From the NCBI GenBank assembly GCA_937872175.1, contig CALMPI010000050.1, positions 116,540 through 180,539 of the forward strand: DNA of 64,000 nucleotides, read 5' to 3'. Each line of letters opens with the position of its first letter. Position 1 is the stretch's first letter. The notes under the pieces are model-generated. The model searched no databases. It was not told where the DNA came from and saw nothing but the letters and a program-made list of their open reading frames with translations. This DNA is from an uncultured Flavobacteriales bacterium (GTDB lineage: Bacteria; Bacteroidota; Bacteroidia; Flavobacteriales_F; PHOS-HE28). Shown in pieces: positions 1 to 9,252 of this stretch. Position numbers and translations under genes: made by a program.

Positions 1-2
1 TC

Positions 3-1214
3 CGGCACACCCTCGTGTTCATGCTCACCACCGGCGAGGAGCAGGGCCTTGTGGGTGCCGAGGCCATGGCCCAGTGGTGTGCCCAGGAAGGTATCGCCAT
101 CAAGGCGGTGCAGAACAACGACATCGTGGGCGGTGTGCTTTGCGGGCAGACCTCCAGCGCTCCGTCCTGCGCGCCCCCTGGATCGGTGGACAGCCTGCGG
201 GTGCGGCTCTTCGCGGCCGGCACCGTGGCCGCCCCGCACCGCACCTTCGCCCGCACCGTGCGGCTGATGTACCAGGAGAAGCTGCAGGACCAGATGGCCG
301 TGCCCATGGCCGTGGAGGTGATGGACCGCGAGGACCGCGACGGACGCGGCGGCGACCACATCCCGTTCCGGGCCCAGGGCTACCGCAACGTGCGCTTCAC
401 CAGCGCCAACGAGCACGGAAGCGCCGAGGTGGACAGTGCGTGGTACACCGACCATCAGCACACCAGCGATGACGTGCTGGGTCAGGACACCGACGGCGAC
501 CTGGCGGTGGACAGCTTCTTCGTGGACTTCAACTACCTGCAGCGCAACACGCTGATCAATGGCATGGCGGCCGCCCTGATGGCGCTCGGTCCTGCCGAGC
601 CCGAGTTCGTGGTGCACGACGAGCCCGCCGGCCTTCGGGTGAGCTTCACCCCGGCCCCCGGTCACATGGCCTACCGGGTGGGTGTGCGACGCACCAACAG
701 TGGTCCCGACTTCGACGCGGTGTACCGCACGGCCGACACCAGCTTCCTGGTGCCGGGGCTGACGGCGGGGCTTGGGTACGCCATCAGTGCGGCGGTGGTG
801 GACAGCAGCGGGGTGATGAGCCCCTTCTCCCGCGAACAGGTGAAGGGCAACGATGCGGACACGCCGCCGCAGCCTGTGGACGACCTGCCCTACGGCCTTT
901 CCTGCTGGGGCATCGGGGTGCCGGAGGCCGATGCGGCCGCGTCGTGGACCTGGTTGAGCCCGCCCACACCGGACCCCTTCACGGAGGAGGCCCTCTTCAC
1001 CGTGAACGCCCCACCCGGACTTGCACCGCGCGCGGAGGCCTACCTGCTGTTCCGCGCCGCGGACGGGCGCTCCCTGGGCCGCATGCCCCTGCGGCTCGCG
1101 CCAGGGCGTACCGATGTGCGCTACCATCATACCGGCGCGGCGGGGGTGCACACGGCTTCCCTGGTCATCGATGGGCGCGTGGTGGCCACCGAACGCTTCG
1201 TTGTCACCCGCTGA
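3..1214 (+). CDS. Secreted M28-family metallopeptidase, 3' part
   Basis: The reading frame is open at the window edge, so the N-terminus with signal peptide and first zinc ligands lies outside. The visible part begins in the conserved M28 segment LVFMLTTGEEQGLVGA, whose paired Glu residues supply the catalytic base and a metal ligand in this family. The segment GGDHIPFRAQGYRNVRFT matches the usual 'SDH-PF...G.P...' motif, and HTSDDV matches the final zinc-ligand His. After about residue 200 comes a fibronectin-type-III-like module. The last ~90 residues (ending VVATERFVVTR) look like a T9SS type A sorting domain. I infer an exported zinc amino- or exopeptidase; substrate unknown. Confidence 0.85.
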   Translation, partial: RHTLVFMLTTGEEQGLVGAEAMAQWCAQEGIAIKAVQNNDIVGGVLCGQTSSAPSCAPPGSVDSLRVRLFAAGTVAAPHRTFARTVRLMYQEKLQDQMAVPMAVEVMDREDRDGRGGDHIPFRAQGYRNVRFTSANEHGSAEVDSAWYTDHQHTSDDVLGQDTDGDLAVDSFFVDFNYLQRNTLINGMAAALMALGPAEPEFVVHDEPAGLRVSFTPAPGHMAYRVGVRRTNSGPDFDAVYRTADTSFLVPGLTAGLGYAISAAVVDSSGVMSPFSREQVKGNDADTPPQPVDDLPYGLSCWGIGVPEADAAASWTWLSPPTPDPFTEEALFTVNAPPGLAPRAEAYLLFRAADGRSLGRMPLRLAPGRTDVRYHHTGAAGVHTASLVIDGRVVATERFVVTR

Positions 1215-1320
1215 TCCGTCCTGCACGACCTCCGCTCATGCGGATCGTGTCCCGTTCATCCGAAGTGCGCGATCCGGTCCGCACCGTGGGATCACCTTCA
1301 CGTCCACAACCTCCACGTCC

Positions 1321-1719
1321 ATGGACCCCAATGCCCGGCTCCGCACCCTTTCCGCCCTGCACTACGCCTATGGCGCCTTCGTGTGTTTCTCCGGTCTGGC
1401 GCTCCTGGCCCTCGTGTTCATCGGCAGTTTCATGGGCAGCGACTGGTTGGCCGGGCAGGCGAACAGCGACGTACCCGCCTGGGTAGGCACCATCCTCAGT
1501 GCGTTGGGCTGGGTGCTCTTCGCGCTGGTGGAGATCGTGGGCATCCTGAACCTGCTGTGCGGGAGCTGGCTGGCCAAGCGCACCAACCGCACCGCGTGCA
1601 TGGTGGTGGCGGCCTTTGACCTCTTGAACGTGCCGCTGGGCCTGATGCTGGGTGTGTTCACCCTGGTGTCGCTGAGCGACGATCGCGTGTCGGCCCTCTT
1701 CCAGGCACCGCGTTACTAG
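1321..1719 (+). CDS. Small integral membrane protein, unknown function
   Basis: 132 residues. The ATG start (MDPNARLRTL) is chosen because the frame upstream of it has no membrane character and overlaps the peptidase end. Three or four hydrophobic segments are visible, around residues 15-37 (ending LVFIGSFMG), 55-80 (ILSALGWVLFALVEIVGILNL) and 92-118. The basic loop SWLAKRTNRT separates the last two. No catalytic motif was recognised and no family can be named with confidence. The gene is followed at once by a convergent gene, so it is probably monocistronic or the tail of the peptidase transcript. Confidence 0.7.
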   Translation: MDPNARLRTLSALHYAYGAFVCFSGLALLALVFIGSFMGSDWLAGQANSDVPAWVGTILSALGWVLFALVEIVGILNLLCGSWLAKRTNRTACMVVAAFDLLNVPLGLMLGVFTLVSLSDDRVSALFQAPRY

Positions 1720-1724
1720 GAGGC

Positions 1725-2732
1725 CTACTCCGGATGGTCCCGGCCGAAGGCCTGCCGGGCGATGCGGAACTGCTCCTCTTCGGCGGCGATCACGCGCTTG
1801 AGGCTGTCGCTGACGTCCTTCTGCTCCAGGCGATCGAGGTCGGGCTGGCCGGCGTCCACCCACGCGGAGTACCAGAAGCTTCCGAGGACGATGATGCTGG
1901 CGTTCATCCGCCGCTCCACCATGCCGTCCATGGCGGCTTCGTAGGCGGCCGTGTATTCGCGGCTGTAGGTGCGCATGCCGGTGCGGCCCCGCTCCTCCAT
2001 CATGTACTGCCGGTCGTCCGACCACGCCTCATCCACGCTGCGCTCGATGGCCAGCACGCTGTCCACCGCGGCGTGGCTGTCGCGCACGGCCTCCCATGCG
2101 GTGCGCAAGGGTGCGTCCAGGTAGCGCGCGCGACCCACGAGGTGGTCGTAGCCTTCGGCGCTGAGCTCGGGGATGCGGCTTTCCCAGAAGGCGTGGATGC
2201 CGTGCTGGCCGGTGAGCTGGCCGTTGTAGTTCTCGGTGGTGTGCAGCGGCACATGCGCATCGCCCACGTAGTGGCCGAGGTCCGCCGCGTAGCGCAGGAT
2301 GCGGTCCACATCCCCCCGCTGGAAGGCGTTCACCAGCCGTCCGTACATCACGTTCACATGCCAGGGCACGATGCCGTACGCCTTCAGGGTGTCCTCGGTG
2401 AACTTGGCCACGGCGTCGTTCCAGCGCTCGGGCATCACGGCGAAGGGATCCTGCCCGCCGTGGGCGTAGTGGTCGATGTCGATGTAGTGGCGGGGCGCCT
2501 CCTCGGGGTCGGCGTAGCGGCGACGGTCGGGGTCCACCGCATGGTCGCTGATGAAGTCGATGTGGCGTTTGAAGAAGGGGAACATGGCCGGCGGCAGGGT
2601 GAAGCAGGCCATCCGGTTGATGCGCTTGTGGCCGTAGAAGCCCCAGGAGCCGGCCTCCTCGGCGAGCAGCACGGGCCAGGCCAGCAGCGTGGCCACCAGC
2701 ACCAAGGGGAGGATGGTACGGCTGCCGGGCAT
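1725..2732 (-). CDS. S1/P1 nuclease / zinc-dependent phospholipase C-like secreted hydrolase
   Basis: 335 residues with an N-terminal signal peptide (hydrophobic ILPLVLVATLLAWPVLLA). The mature protein begins WGFYGHKRINRMA; the Trp and the following His are typical zinc ligands of the S1/P1-nuclease/PLC fold. Later HYIDIDHY and AADLGHYVGDAHVPLHTTEN provide the His/Asp ligands, the second resembling the 'H-VGD-HQPLH' signature of S1/P1 nucleases. I infer a periplasmic or secreted zinc phosphodiesterase acting on nucleic acid or phospholipid; the sequence alone does not settle which. It is the last gene of the GT4-gcvT-comB operon, 2 bp after comB. Confidence 0.75.
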   Translation of the reverse strand: MPGSRTILPLVLVATLLAWPVLLAEEAGSWGFYGHKRINRMACFTLPPAMFPFFKRHIDFISDHAVDPDRRRYADPEEAPRHYIDIDHYAHGGQDPFAVMPERWNDAVAKFTEDTLKAYGIVPWHVNVMYGRLVNAFQRGDVDRILRYAADLGHYVGDAHVPLHTTENYNGQLTGQHGIHAFWESRIPELSAEGYDHLVGRARYLDAPLRTAWEAVRDSHAAVDSVLAIERSVDEAWSDDRQYMMEERGRTGMRTYSREYTAAYEAAMDGMVERRMNASIIVLGSFWYSAWVDAGQPDLDRLEQKDVSDSLKRVIAAEEEQFRIARQAFGRDHPE

Positions 2733-2734
2733 GA

Positions 2735-3496
2735 TCAGGCCACGCGTTCGGGCTTCATGGGCACCAATGCACCGTCCTGCAGCATGGGGATCACCGTGCT
2801 GGTGTCGGCGGTGAGGCAGAACTTCACATCGGGCAGCATCTGCAGCTGCTCGATCCTGCGGCGGCGCGGCGCGGCCTTCAGGATGCTCATGAAGTTGTCG
2901 CGGGCCGCGTGGTAGAGGTATTGTGCCGCGATGCTGCTGTCCTCCTCCAGGCCGAACCGGCCGCTCTCCAGCAGGCGGTCCATCACGGCGCCGGCGAATG
3001 TGCTGTCCTCCAGGTTGAACTTGCCCTTCCAGCCGGCGCAGAGCAGCAGCACGTTGCCGTCCTGACGCACCAGCCAGTCGCTGAGGGCGGTGAGGTTGAG
3101 AAAGGCGCCGATCACCATCCGCTTCGCCCCCTGGGCCAGCGCGATCGTGCGGGTGCCGTTGGTGGTGGTCATCACCAGCGTCTTGCCGGCCACCTCCGGG
3201 CCCCGGAAGGCCAGCGGTGAGTTGCCGTAGCTGAAGCCCTCCACCACCTCGCCGTTGCGCTCGGCGGCCACGATGTGGCCCTCGCGCCCCAGATACTGCC
3301 GGGCCTCCTCCACGGTGCTCACCGGGATGATCCGCTCAACCCCGTGGGCGAACGCCGTGACCATGGCACTGGTGGCGCGCAGCACATCGATCACCACCAC
3401 GATGTCCATGTCCTGCGCGTACAGCGGGTACTGGTCGGGCAGGAAGCAGACCTCCACCCGGTAGCGGTAGTCGGGGTTGATCTCGCGCGCGCTCAT
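2735..3496 (-). CDS. comB: 2-phosphosulfolactate phosphatase-like protein (ComB family)
   Basis: 253 residues. ComB hydrolyses 2-phosphosulfolactate to sulfolactate in coenzyme M-type sulfonate biosynthesis; Bacteroidota homologues probably feed other sulfonates such as sulfonolipid precursors. Family blocks are clear: [16 protein letters not shown] near residue 33, [28 protein letters not shown] and [17 protein letters not shown]. The start ATG overlaps the gcvT stop codon by 4 bases (ATGA), implying translational coupling. The downstream hydrolase follows after 2 bp. A link to sulfonolipid synthesis here is inference only, because no other sulfonate gene is in the window. Confidence 0.88.
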   Translation of the reverse strand: MSAREINPDYRYRVEVCFLPDQYPLYAQDMDIVVVIDVLRATSAMVTAFAHGVERIIPVSTVEEARQYLGREGHIVAAERNGEVVEGFSYGNSPLAFRGPEVAGKTLVMTTTNGTRTIALAQGAKRMVIGAFLNLTALSDWLVRQDGNVLLLCAGWKGKFNLEDSTFAGAVMDRLLESGRFGLEEDSSIAAQYLYHAARDNFMSILKAAPRRRRIEQLQMLPDVKFCLTADTSTVIPMLQDGALVPMKPERVA

Positions 3497-4608
3497 GCCG
3501 GTGCCTTGTAAAAGGGCAGCGCCACCACCTGCGCGCGCAGGGCCTTGCCGCGCACATCGATGAACAGCTCCGACCCCGGTGCGGCCAAGGCCGTGGGCAC
3601 GTACGCCAGTCCGATGGCCTTCTGCAGGGACGGGCTGTGGGTGCCGCTGGTCACCGTGCCGATCACGGCCCCGGTGGCGTCCACCACGCTGTGTCCGTGG
3701 CGAGGGATGCCGCGGTCCACGAGCTCGAAGCCCACCAGCCGCCGCGCCGTACCGCTGTCCTTCTGTGCTTTCAAGGCCGCAGAATGTATGAAGTCCTTGG
3801 TGAACTTGGTGATCCAGCCCAGGCCGGCCTCGATGGGCGACGTGCTGTCATCGATGTCGTTGCCATACAGGCAGAAGCCCATCTCCAGCCGCAGGGTGTC
3901 GCGCGCGGCCAGTCCGCACGGCTTGATCCCGTGGGCCGCGCCCGCCGCCATGATCGCGTTCCAGGCCTTTTCGGCCAGGGGGTTGGGCACGTACACCTCG
4001 AAGCCGCCCGCACCGGTGTAGCCCGTGGCGCTGATGAGCACCAAGCCCACGCCCTTCATCTCGGCATACTGGGCCGTGTAGTAGGCCATCGCTGAAAGGT
4101 CCACCTCGAAGAGACCCTGCAGGGTGGCCGTGGCCTTGGGACCCTGCACGGCGAGCAGGCCCATGTGGTCGCTGATGTCCTCCAGTGCGGCGTCGAACGT
4201 GTTGTGCGCGTTGATCCAGTTCCAGTCCTTGGCGATGTTGCCCGCGTTCACCACCAGCACGTAGTGGTGGTCGTCCTGGTGCTGCATCCGGTACACGAGC
4301 AGGTCATCCACGATGCCGCCGGTGTCGTTGGGCAGGCAGCTGTACTGCACCTTGCCCACGGTGAGCTTGGAGGCATCGTTGCTGGTGACGCGCTGGATGA
4401 GGTCGAGCGCACCGGGGCCGCGGACGAGGAACTCGCCCATGTGGCTCACGTCGAACAGGCCCACCCCGTTGCGCACGGCGAGGTGCTCGTCGGTGACGCC
4501 GCTGTACTGCACGGGCATCAGGAAGCCGGCGAAGGGCACCATCTTGGCGCCGAGGGCTTCATGCACGTGCCGCAGCGCGGTGGTCTTCAGTTCGGTGTGG
4601 GTTTCCAT
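3493..4608 (-). CDS. gcvT: Glycine cleavage system T protein (aminomethyltransferase)
   Basis: 371 residues, normal for GcvT. The enzyme moves the aminomethyl carbon from lipoyl-H protein to tetrahydrofolate, releasing ammonia and 5,10-methylene-THF. Typical family segments are [20 protein letters not shown] at the N-terminus, [52 protein letters not shown] and the C-terminal barrel starting near [16 protein letters not shown]. The start [13 protein letters not shown] is chosen by family alignment. It leaves a 50-bp overlap with the C-terminal codons of the upstream glycosyltransferase. gcvH and gcvP are not in the window, so this gene is separated from its partners, as is common in Bacteroidota. 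Confidence 0.95.
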   Translation of the reverse strand: METHTELKTTALRHVHEALGAKMVPFAGFLMPVQYSGVTDEHLAVRNGVGLFDVSHMGEFLVRGPGALDLIQRVTSNDASKLTVGKVQYSCLPNDTGGIVDDLLVYRMQHQDDHHYVLVVNAGNIAKDWNWINAHNTFDAALEDISDHMGLLAVQGPKATATLQGLFEVDLSAMAYYTAQYAEMKGVGLVLISATGYTGAGGFEVYVPNPLAEKAWNAIMAAGAAHGIKPCGLAARDTLRLEMGFCLYGNDIDDSTSPIEAGLGWITKFTKDFIHSAALKAQKDSGTARRLVGFELVDRGIPRHGHSVVDATGAVIGTVTSGTHSPSLQKAIGLAYVPTALAAPGSELFIDVRGKALRAQVVALPFYKAPA

Positions 4609-5692
4609 GGGTTCTGATGAGGTGGTTGAACAGGTCGATGTAGTGGTCGCGCCAGGCCACGGTGGAAAAGCCCTCCTCCACGGTCCGGCGCGCAGCGCGG
4701 CCCAGCCGGCCACGAAGGTCGGCATCCTGGATCAGCAGGCCCAGCTTCTCCAGCCATTCCGCCTGGTCCGCGGCCAGGAAGCCGTTCTCCCCGTCGCGCA
4801 CGATGCCGGTATTGACGCCCACGGGCGACATCACGGGGGGCACGCCCATGGCCATGTACTGCAGGCCCTTGAGCCCGCATTTGCCCCGGCTCCACGGGTC
4901 GTCGCGCAGGGGCATGATGCCGATGTCCATCGGGGCCAGGTCCTCCGGCTCGGTGCTGCTTCGCCAGGGCACGTTCTCCACGTGCAGCCCCGGCAGCGTG
5001 AAGGGGCGGTCGCTCACCACCCGCAGGCGGATGCGGTCGCCCCAGCGCCGCCCAAGCTCCTGCAGCATGGGCGTCACCTTTCGCAGGTGGGCCATGCTGG
5101 TCTGGCTGCCGGTCCAGCCGATCACCACAGGCCCGGCGGATGGCCCGTGGACCCGTGGCCGGTAGCGCTCCGTGTCGATCACCGTGGGGATCACCTCCAC
5201 CTGCGGATTGTGCTTCAGGGCGTAATCCGCCAGGTAGGCATTGCCTGCGATCACATGGTGGGCGAGCCGGATCAGGGTGGCCGTCTTTCCGGGGTCCTTC
5301 AACCAGCGCAGCCGACGGTTGCCGTCACTGACGTCCATGTGCCAGATGGCATCGTCGAAGTCGTAGATCACCGGGGGGCCGCTGCCGGCCAGGGCCCGCT
5401 CGAAGCGCGTGCTCCCGGTCATGAAGGCCTCGCGCTGGATGAAGACCAGGTCGAAGTGCGCGGCCATGGCCACATGCTGCCGGCGCAAGCGGTAGCTCTT
5501 GAGGAAGATCCGCGCCTTGGCCGCCAGGTTGCCGGGGGTGTAGAAGACCGCATCATCGGCCTCATCGATCAGCGAGGCGTAATGGACGGAGAAGCCATGC
5601 TCTTCCCAGTAAGGGATGAACTGGTCGAACCGGTAGCGCTGGCTCGGGGAGCGGTCGCGTCGGTGCGCGCCGATGAACAGGATGCGGGGCAT
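4559..5692 (-). CDS. Group 1 (GT4-like) glycosyltransferase
   Basis: 377 residues; start [13 protein letters not shown] fits a Rossmann beta strand at the N-terminus. The GT-B architecture is suggested by the first Rossmann domain ([19 protein letters not shown]), the inter-domain segment [13 protein letters not shown], and the nucleotide-sugar domain [15 protein letters not shown] with [22 protein letters not shown] near residue 285. The usual E-x7-E motif is reduced: the first acidic residue is replaced within [11 protein letters not shown]. It heads the minus-strand operon and is divergent from the dehydratase gene. The intervening 67 bp carries a box on each strand. Probably cytoplasmic, acting in the same glycan pathway as the cluster at 11-23 kb. 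Confidence 0.85.
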   Translation of the reverse strand: MPRILFIGAHRRDRSPSQRYRFDQFIPYWEEHGFSVHYASLIDEADDAVFYTPGNLAAKARIFLKSYRLRRQHVAMAAHFDLVFIQREAFMTGSTRFERALAGSGPPVIYDFDDAIWHMDVSDGNRRLRWLKDPGKTATLIRLAHHVIAGNAYLADYALKHNPQVEVIPTVIDTERYRPRVHGPSAGPVVIGWTGSQTSMAHLRKVTPMLQELGRRWGDRIRLRVVSDRPFTLPGLHVENVPWRSSTEPEDLAPMDIGIMPLRDDPWSRGKCGLKGLQYMAMGVPPVMSPVGVNTGIVRDGENGFLAADQAEWLEKLGLLIQDADLRGRLGRAARRTVEEGFSTVAWRDHYIDLFNHLIRTHGNPHRTEDHRAAARA

Positions 5693-5701
5693 CGGGGACC
5701 G

Positions 5702-5709
5702 CAAAGAAA
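5702..5709 (-). promoter_or_regulatory. Candidate -7 box for the GT4/gcvT operon
   Basis: On the minus strand the sequence reads TTTCTTTG, one mismatch to TAnnTTTG, ending 9 nt upstream of the glycosyltransferase ATG. It sits back to back with the plus-strand box at 5739. Confidence 0.4.
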
Positions 5710-5738
5710 ACCCACGGCCGCGACGCGCAGGCGTCCCG

Positions 5739-5746
5739 TACCTTGG
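5739..5746 (+). promoter_or_regulatory. Candidate -7 box for the CapD/PglF-like gene
   Basis: TACCTTGG, one mismatch to the Bacteroidota consensus TAnnTTTG, 13 nt before the ATG at 5760. The same TACCTTGG octamer precedes PdeM and the PaaI-like gene. Confidence 0.5.
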
Positions 5747-5759
5747 CCCGGCACGCTGC

Positions 5760-7640
5760 ATGGAACGCGCGAAGGCCTTTCCCCGCTGGGCGGTCCTGTT
5801 GCTGGACCTCGGCCTCTGCCTGACGGCGCTGGTGGCCGCCTACCAGCTTCGCTTCAACTTCCAGGTGCCGCCGCTCGAGTGGCGGCTGCTGGGCCCCGTG
5901 CTCCCCATTTATCTGGCCGTGCGGTCGGGCTCCTTCCTGCTGGCCGGCATCCAGCGCGGCATGGTGCGCCATACGGGCACGGAGGACGCGCGCCGCATCT
6001 TCTTCACCGTGGTGGCCGGATCGGTGGTGCTGGCCCTGCTCAACCTGGTCCGGGAAGCCGTGGTGGACGGCCGCTACCTTCTCCCCTTCTCGGTGCTCAT
6101 CATCGAGACGATGGGCGCCCTCATCGCCATGATCGCCTCGCGCATCGCCGTGAAGCTGCTCTACCTGAAGGCCCGTGGAAGTGGAAAGGAACGGGTGAAC
6201 GTGGTGATCCATGGGGCGGGCGAGGCCGGGTTGATCACCAAGCGCACACTCGAGCGGGAAGGCTCGGCACGTTATGCCGTGGCGGCCTTCGTGGATGATG
6301 ATCCGCGCAAGACCGGACGCAGGCTCGAAGGCGTGGAGGTGTGGCACACCGACCGGCTTCCCGGCCTGCTCGCCGGTGGCGAGGTGCAGCAGGTGATCAT
6401 CGCCATCATGAACCCCGATCCGGAGCACCGGCGGAAGGTGGTGGACGCCTGCATGGCCGCCAGGGTGCAGGTGCGCAGCATCCCTCCGGTGAACGCCTGG
6501 ATCAATGGGCAGCTCAGCGCCGGCCAGATCCGCGAGGTGCACATCGAGGACCTGCTCGGCCGCCCCATCATCCGGCTGGACGATTCGGTGGTGCGCTCGC
6601 GGTTCGCGGGCGAGCGCGTCCTGGTGACCGGTGCTGCGGGCAGCATCGGCAGTGAACTGTGCCGCCAGCTGGCGGCCCTCGGGGTGTCGCGACTGGTGCT
6701 GCTGGACCAGGCGGAGAGCCCGCTGCACGATCTTTCCGTGGAATTGGACCGCACCGGGCCGGATCTCGAGCTCGCCACCGTGGTGGGTGATGTGCGCGAG
6801 GCGGATGCCGTGGACCGGCTGATCGCGCTGCACCGGCCGACGGTGGTCTTCCATGCAGCGGCCTACAAGCACGTTCCGCTCATGGAGCTGCAACCCGCCG
6901 AGGCGGTGCGCACCAATGTGGGCGGAACGCTGAACGTGGCCGAAGCGTGTGTTCGGCACGGGGTGCGCGACCTGGTGCTGGTGAGCACCGACAAGGCCGT
7001 GAACCCCACCAGCGTGATGGGCGCCACCAAACGTGTGGCCGAGCTCTGCCTGCGCGCCCTGCACGCCCAAGGCACGTCCACGCGGTTCATCACCACGCGC
7101 TTCGGCAACGTGCTCGGTTCCAGCGGGTCCGTGATCCCCCTGTTCCGCAGGCAGATCGCCACCGGTGGACCCGTGACGGTGACCCATCCCGAGGTGACGC
7201 GCTACTTCATGACCATCCCCGAGGCCTGCCGGCTGGTGTTGGAGGCCGGGACCATGGGCCAGGGCGGCGAGGTGTACGTCTTCGACATGGGGGCGCCCGT
7301 GCGCATCCAGGACCTGGCCGAGCGCATGATCCGCCTCAGCGGCAAGGAACCCGGGCGCGACATCGCCATTCGGCACACCGGTCTGCGTCCGGGCGAAAAG
7401 CTCTACGAGGAACTGCTGGCGGCGAGGGAGGATACTCAGCCCACACACCACCCGCGCATCCTCATCGGCCGTGATCAGGGCGCTCCGCCGCCCGGAACCC
7501 TGGAGGAGATCCGGTCCATCGCCACCATGGCGCACGTGGCAGCGCCCGAGGTGCTCGTGGCCCGCATGAAGGCCCTGGTGCCCGAGTACCGCAGCCGGAA
7601 CTCCGTCTTCGAGGCGCTCGATGAGGCCCGGCCGCACTAG
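5760..7640 (+). CDS. CapD/PglF-like nucleotide-sugar 4,6-dehydratase, membrane anchored
   Basis: 626 residues, the full-length class with four N-terminal membrane helices (from WAVLLLDLGLCLTALVAA to about residue 135), a Rossmann-like CoA-binding domain (VVIHGAGEAGLITKRTLE), and a C-terminal short-chain dehydrogenase domain. In that domain GAAGSIGSELCRQL near residue 288 binds NAD, and STDKAVNPTSVMGATKR near residue 410 contains the Met/Lys pair that replaces Tyr-xxx-Lys in UDP-GlcNAc 4,6-dehydratases. The predicted product is a UDP-4-keto-6-deoxy-HexNAc. The aminotransferase at 11.7 kb and the PglC-size transferase at 11.1 kb are natural partners. ATG 5760 is chosen over upstream in-frame starts because it follows a promoter box by 13 nt. 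Confidence 0.9.
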   Translation: MERAKAFPRWAVLLLDLGLCLTALVAAYQLRFNFQVPPLEWRLLGPVLPIYLAVRSGSFLLAGIQRGMVRHTGTEDARRIFFTVVAGSVVLALLNLVREAVVDGRYLLPFSVLIIETMGALIAMIASRIAVKLLYLKARGSGKERVNVVIHGAGEAGLITKRTLEREGSARYAVAAFVDDDPRKTGRRLEGVEVWHTDRLPGLLAGGEVQQVIIAIMNPDPEHRRKVVDACMAARVQVRSIPPVNAWINGQLSAGQIREVHIEDLLGRPIIRLDDSVVRSRFAGERVLVTGAAGSIGSELCRQLAALGVSRLVLLDQAESPLHDLSVELDRTGPDLELATVVGDVREADAVDRLIALHRPTVVFHAAAYKHVPLMELQPAEAVRTNVGGTLNVAEACVRHGVRDLVLVSTDKAVNPTSVMGATKRVAELCLRALHAQGTSTRFITTRFGNVLGSSGSVIPLFRRQIATGGPVTVTHPEVTRYFMTIPEACRLVLEAGTMGQGGEVYVFDMGAPVRIQDLAERMIRLSGKEPGRDIAIRHTGLRPGEKLYEELLAAREDTQPTHHPRILIGRDQGAPPPGTLEEIRSIATMAHVAAPEVLVARMKALVPEYRSRNSVFEALDEARPH

Positions 7641-7646
7641 GCGGGG

Positions 7647-7654
7647 TACCTTTG
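7647..7654 (+). promoter_or_regulatory. -7 promoter box TACCTTTG
   Basis: Perfect match to TAnnTTTG, located 23 nt upstream of the ATG at 7678 and just after the dehydratase stop codon. Confidence 0.65.
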
Positions 7655-7677
7655 CCGCCCTCATCCACCACCCGCCC

Positions 7678-8082
7678 ATGACCCGAGACAAGAACCTGGA
7701 CATCGCCAAGGTGCAGAAGGAGATCGCCGAGCACATCGGCGTGGGGCCGGACGGGCTGGTCTTCAACTTCGAGCCGGCGCCCGGAGGACGCACGAAGCTC
7801 TACCTCATCACCATCAATCCGCGCCACAACCAGAGCTTTCTGTTCCACAGCACCGACGGAAGCGACCGGCTGGATGCCCTCCGGGCCATGCTGGACTACG
7901 TGCGTGTCTACAAGGAACGCGAAAGCTCCTACACCATCCAGTGGACGATGCGCGGGGAGAATCTGCTCCAGACCTCGTACTTCCGGGCCAAGAACGTGCT
8001 GGATGCGCTCGACAAGCTCTACTACGACCGTGATCCGAACAGCATCGTGGTCTTCTCGGTGATCCTGAACCCGATGTCCTGA
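7678..8082 (+). CDS. Conserved-looking small cytoplasmic protein, unknown function
   Basis: 134 residues, soluble, alpha/beta composition. Notable features are a charged N-terminal helix (KNLDIAKVQKEIAEHIG), a beta-rich middle (TKLYLITINPRHNQSFLFHS), and a C-terminal part with RENLLQ-type and LDALDKLYYDRDPNSIVVF segments. No signal peptide, membrane segment or catalytic motif was found and no family is recognised. The ATG is supported by the promoter box 23 nt upstream. It is followed 2 nt later by the thioesterase, so it probably heads a transcript running through 7678-10152. Confidence 0.75.
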   Translation: MTRDKNLDIAKVQKEIAEHIGVGPDGLVFNFEPAPGGRTKLYLITINPRHNQSFLFHSTDGSDRLDALRAMLDYVRVYKERESSYTIQWTMRGENLLQTSYFRAKNVLDALDKLYYDRDPNSIVVFSVILNPMS

Positions 8083-8084
8083 AC

Positions 8085-8504
8085 ATGGCCGTGCGCGTGG
8101 CCACCATCCCCGTGCAGGTGCGGTTCGCCGACGTGGACATGGCCCGCCATGTGCATAACGCGGTGTACCTCCAGTATTTCGAACTGGCGCGGATGAGCTA
8201 CCTGAACCCGCTCTTCGGAGCGGAGCATGACTGGACCAGCGAAGGGCTCATCCTCGGTCGCAACGAGGTGGACTATCGGCGTCCGGTGCGGCTGAACGAC
8301 CGGGTGGAGGTGGACTGCTGGTGCACCCGTGTGGGTGGCAAGAGCTTCGAGCTGGCCTATGGGGTGCATGTGCTGGACGGCGCGGCACGGACCTTGTGTG
8401 CCGAGGGCCGCAGTATGATGGTGTGCTTCAACTACCTCACCCACGCCACGATCCCCATCCCCGAACGCATCCGCATCGTCCTGGACCAGGACGCACGACC
8501 ATGA
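8085..8504 (+). CDS. YbgC/FadM-type acyl-CoA thioesterase (hot-dog fold)
   Basis: 139 residues, typical for 4HBT-family acyl-CoA thioesterases. The active-site motif VRFADVDMARHVHNAVYLQYFE is at residues 13-34; the Asp after FA (FADVD) is the catalytic acid, followed by the conserved HVHN and Y-FE residues. It hydrolyses acyl-CoA, probably short or medium chain, in the cytoplasm. The gene starts 2 nt after the upstream gene and overlaps the DUF4197 gene by 4 bases (ATGA), indicating an operon. Confidence 0.88.
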   Translation: MAVRVATIPVQVRFADVDMARHVHNAVYLQYFELARMSYLNPLFGAEHDWTSEGLILGRNEVDYRRPVRLNDRVEVDCWCTRVGGKSFELAYGVHVLDGAARTLCAEGRSMMVCFNYLTHATIPIPERIRIVLDQDARP

Positions 8505-9244
8505 GAACACCGATCCACGTCGTGGGCCTCATCGCCCTCCTCGCCATGCCGCTCACCCCACGGGCACAGGACCTGCAGGGGATCCTGGGCACCGCCGGCC
8601 AGATCCTTGGTGGGGGGGGAAGCGGTGCCGGCCTGAGCAACGAGGAGGTGGTGCGCGGGCTGAAGCAGGCGCTGGAGGTGGGCAGCCAGCGCAGCGTGGA
8701 CCTGGCGGGCGCCGAGGGCGGTTTCTGGAACGAACCACGCATCCGCATCCCCTTCCCCGCCGAGGCCGAGAAGGTGCGCACCACCCTGCTGGGCCTGGGC
8801 ATGACCAAGCCGGTGGAGGACTTCGAACGCATCATGAACAAAGCCGCTGAGACCGCGGTGAAGGAGGCCGTGCCGGTCTTCGTGGACGCCATCACCGGCC
8901 TTAGCGTGGAGGACGGCTTCGCGATCCTCAAGGGCGGGCCCGACGCGGCCACCACGCTCCTGCGGCAACGCACCACGGAAGCCCTCACCGGTCGTTTCCG
9001 TCCCATCGTGGAAAAGGCCACCGCCCAGGTCGCCCTCACGAGCACTTGGACACCGCTGGCCAACGCGTACAATGGCGCGGCCATGTTCACCGGAGGAAAG
9101 GCGGTGGACCCCGACCTCAATGCCTATGTCACCGACAAGGCCATCACCGGGCTGTTCACCCTGCTGGCGGACGAGGAGCGCAAGATCCGCGAGAACCCCC
9201 TGGCGCGCACCACAGACCTGCTGAAGCGGGTGTTCGGCAACTGA
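8501..9244 (+). CDS. DUF4197-family exported protein
   Basis: 247 residues with a signal peptide (MRTPIHVVGLIALLAMPLTPRAQ). After a short Gly/Ser-rich linker comes the DUF4197 domain: LSNEEVVRGLKQALEVGSQRSV, the block FWNEPRIRIPFPAE, and KAVDPDLNAYVTDKAITGLF near the C-terminus. The family is periplasmic or lipoprotein-like and of unknown biochemical role. The start ATG overlaps the thioesterase stop codon by 4 bases, which fixes it well. No lipobox Cys is present. Confidence 0.88.
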   Translation: MRTPIHVVGLIALLAMPLTPRAQDLQGILGTAGQILGGGGSGAGLSNEEVVRGLKQALEVGSQRSVDLAGAEGGFWNEPRIRIPFPAEAEKVRTTLLGLGMTKPVEDFERIMNKAAETAVKEAVPVFVDAITGLSVEDGFAILKGGPDAATTLLRQRTTEALTGRFRPIVEKATAQVALTSTWTPLANAYNGAAMFTGGKAVDPDLNAYVTDKAITGLFTLLADEERKIRENPLARTTDLLKRVFGN

Positions 9245-9252
9245 TCCATCGC

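Noticed and set aside
1204..2025. Minus-strand 273-codon frame overlapping the small membrane protein and hydrolase gene
   Set aside because: Low-complexity His/Arg/Gly-rich, overlaps two better-supported genes.
5562..7793. 743-codon minus-strand frame opposite the CapD/PglF-like gene
   Set aside because: His/Gly/Val-rich antisense shadow; the plus strand carries the dehydratase motifs.
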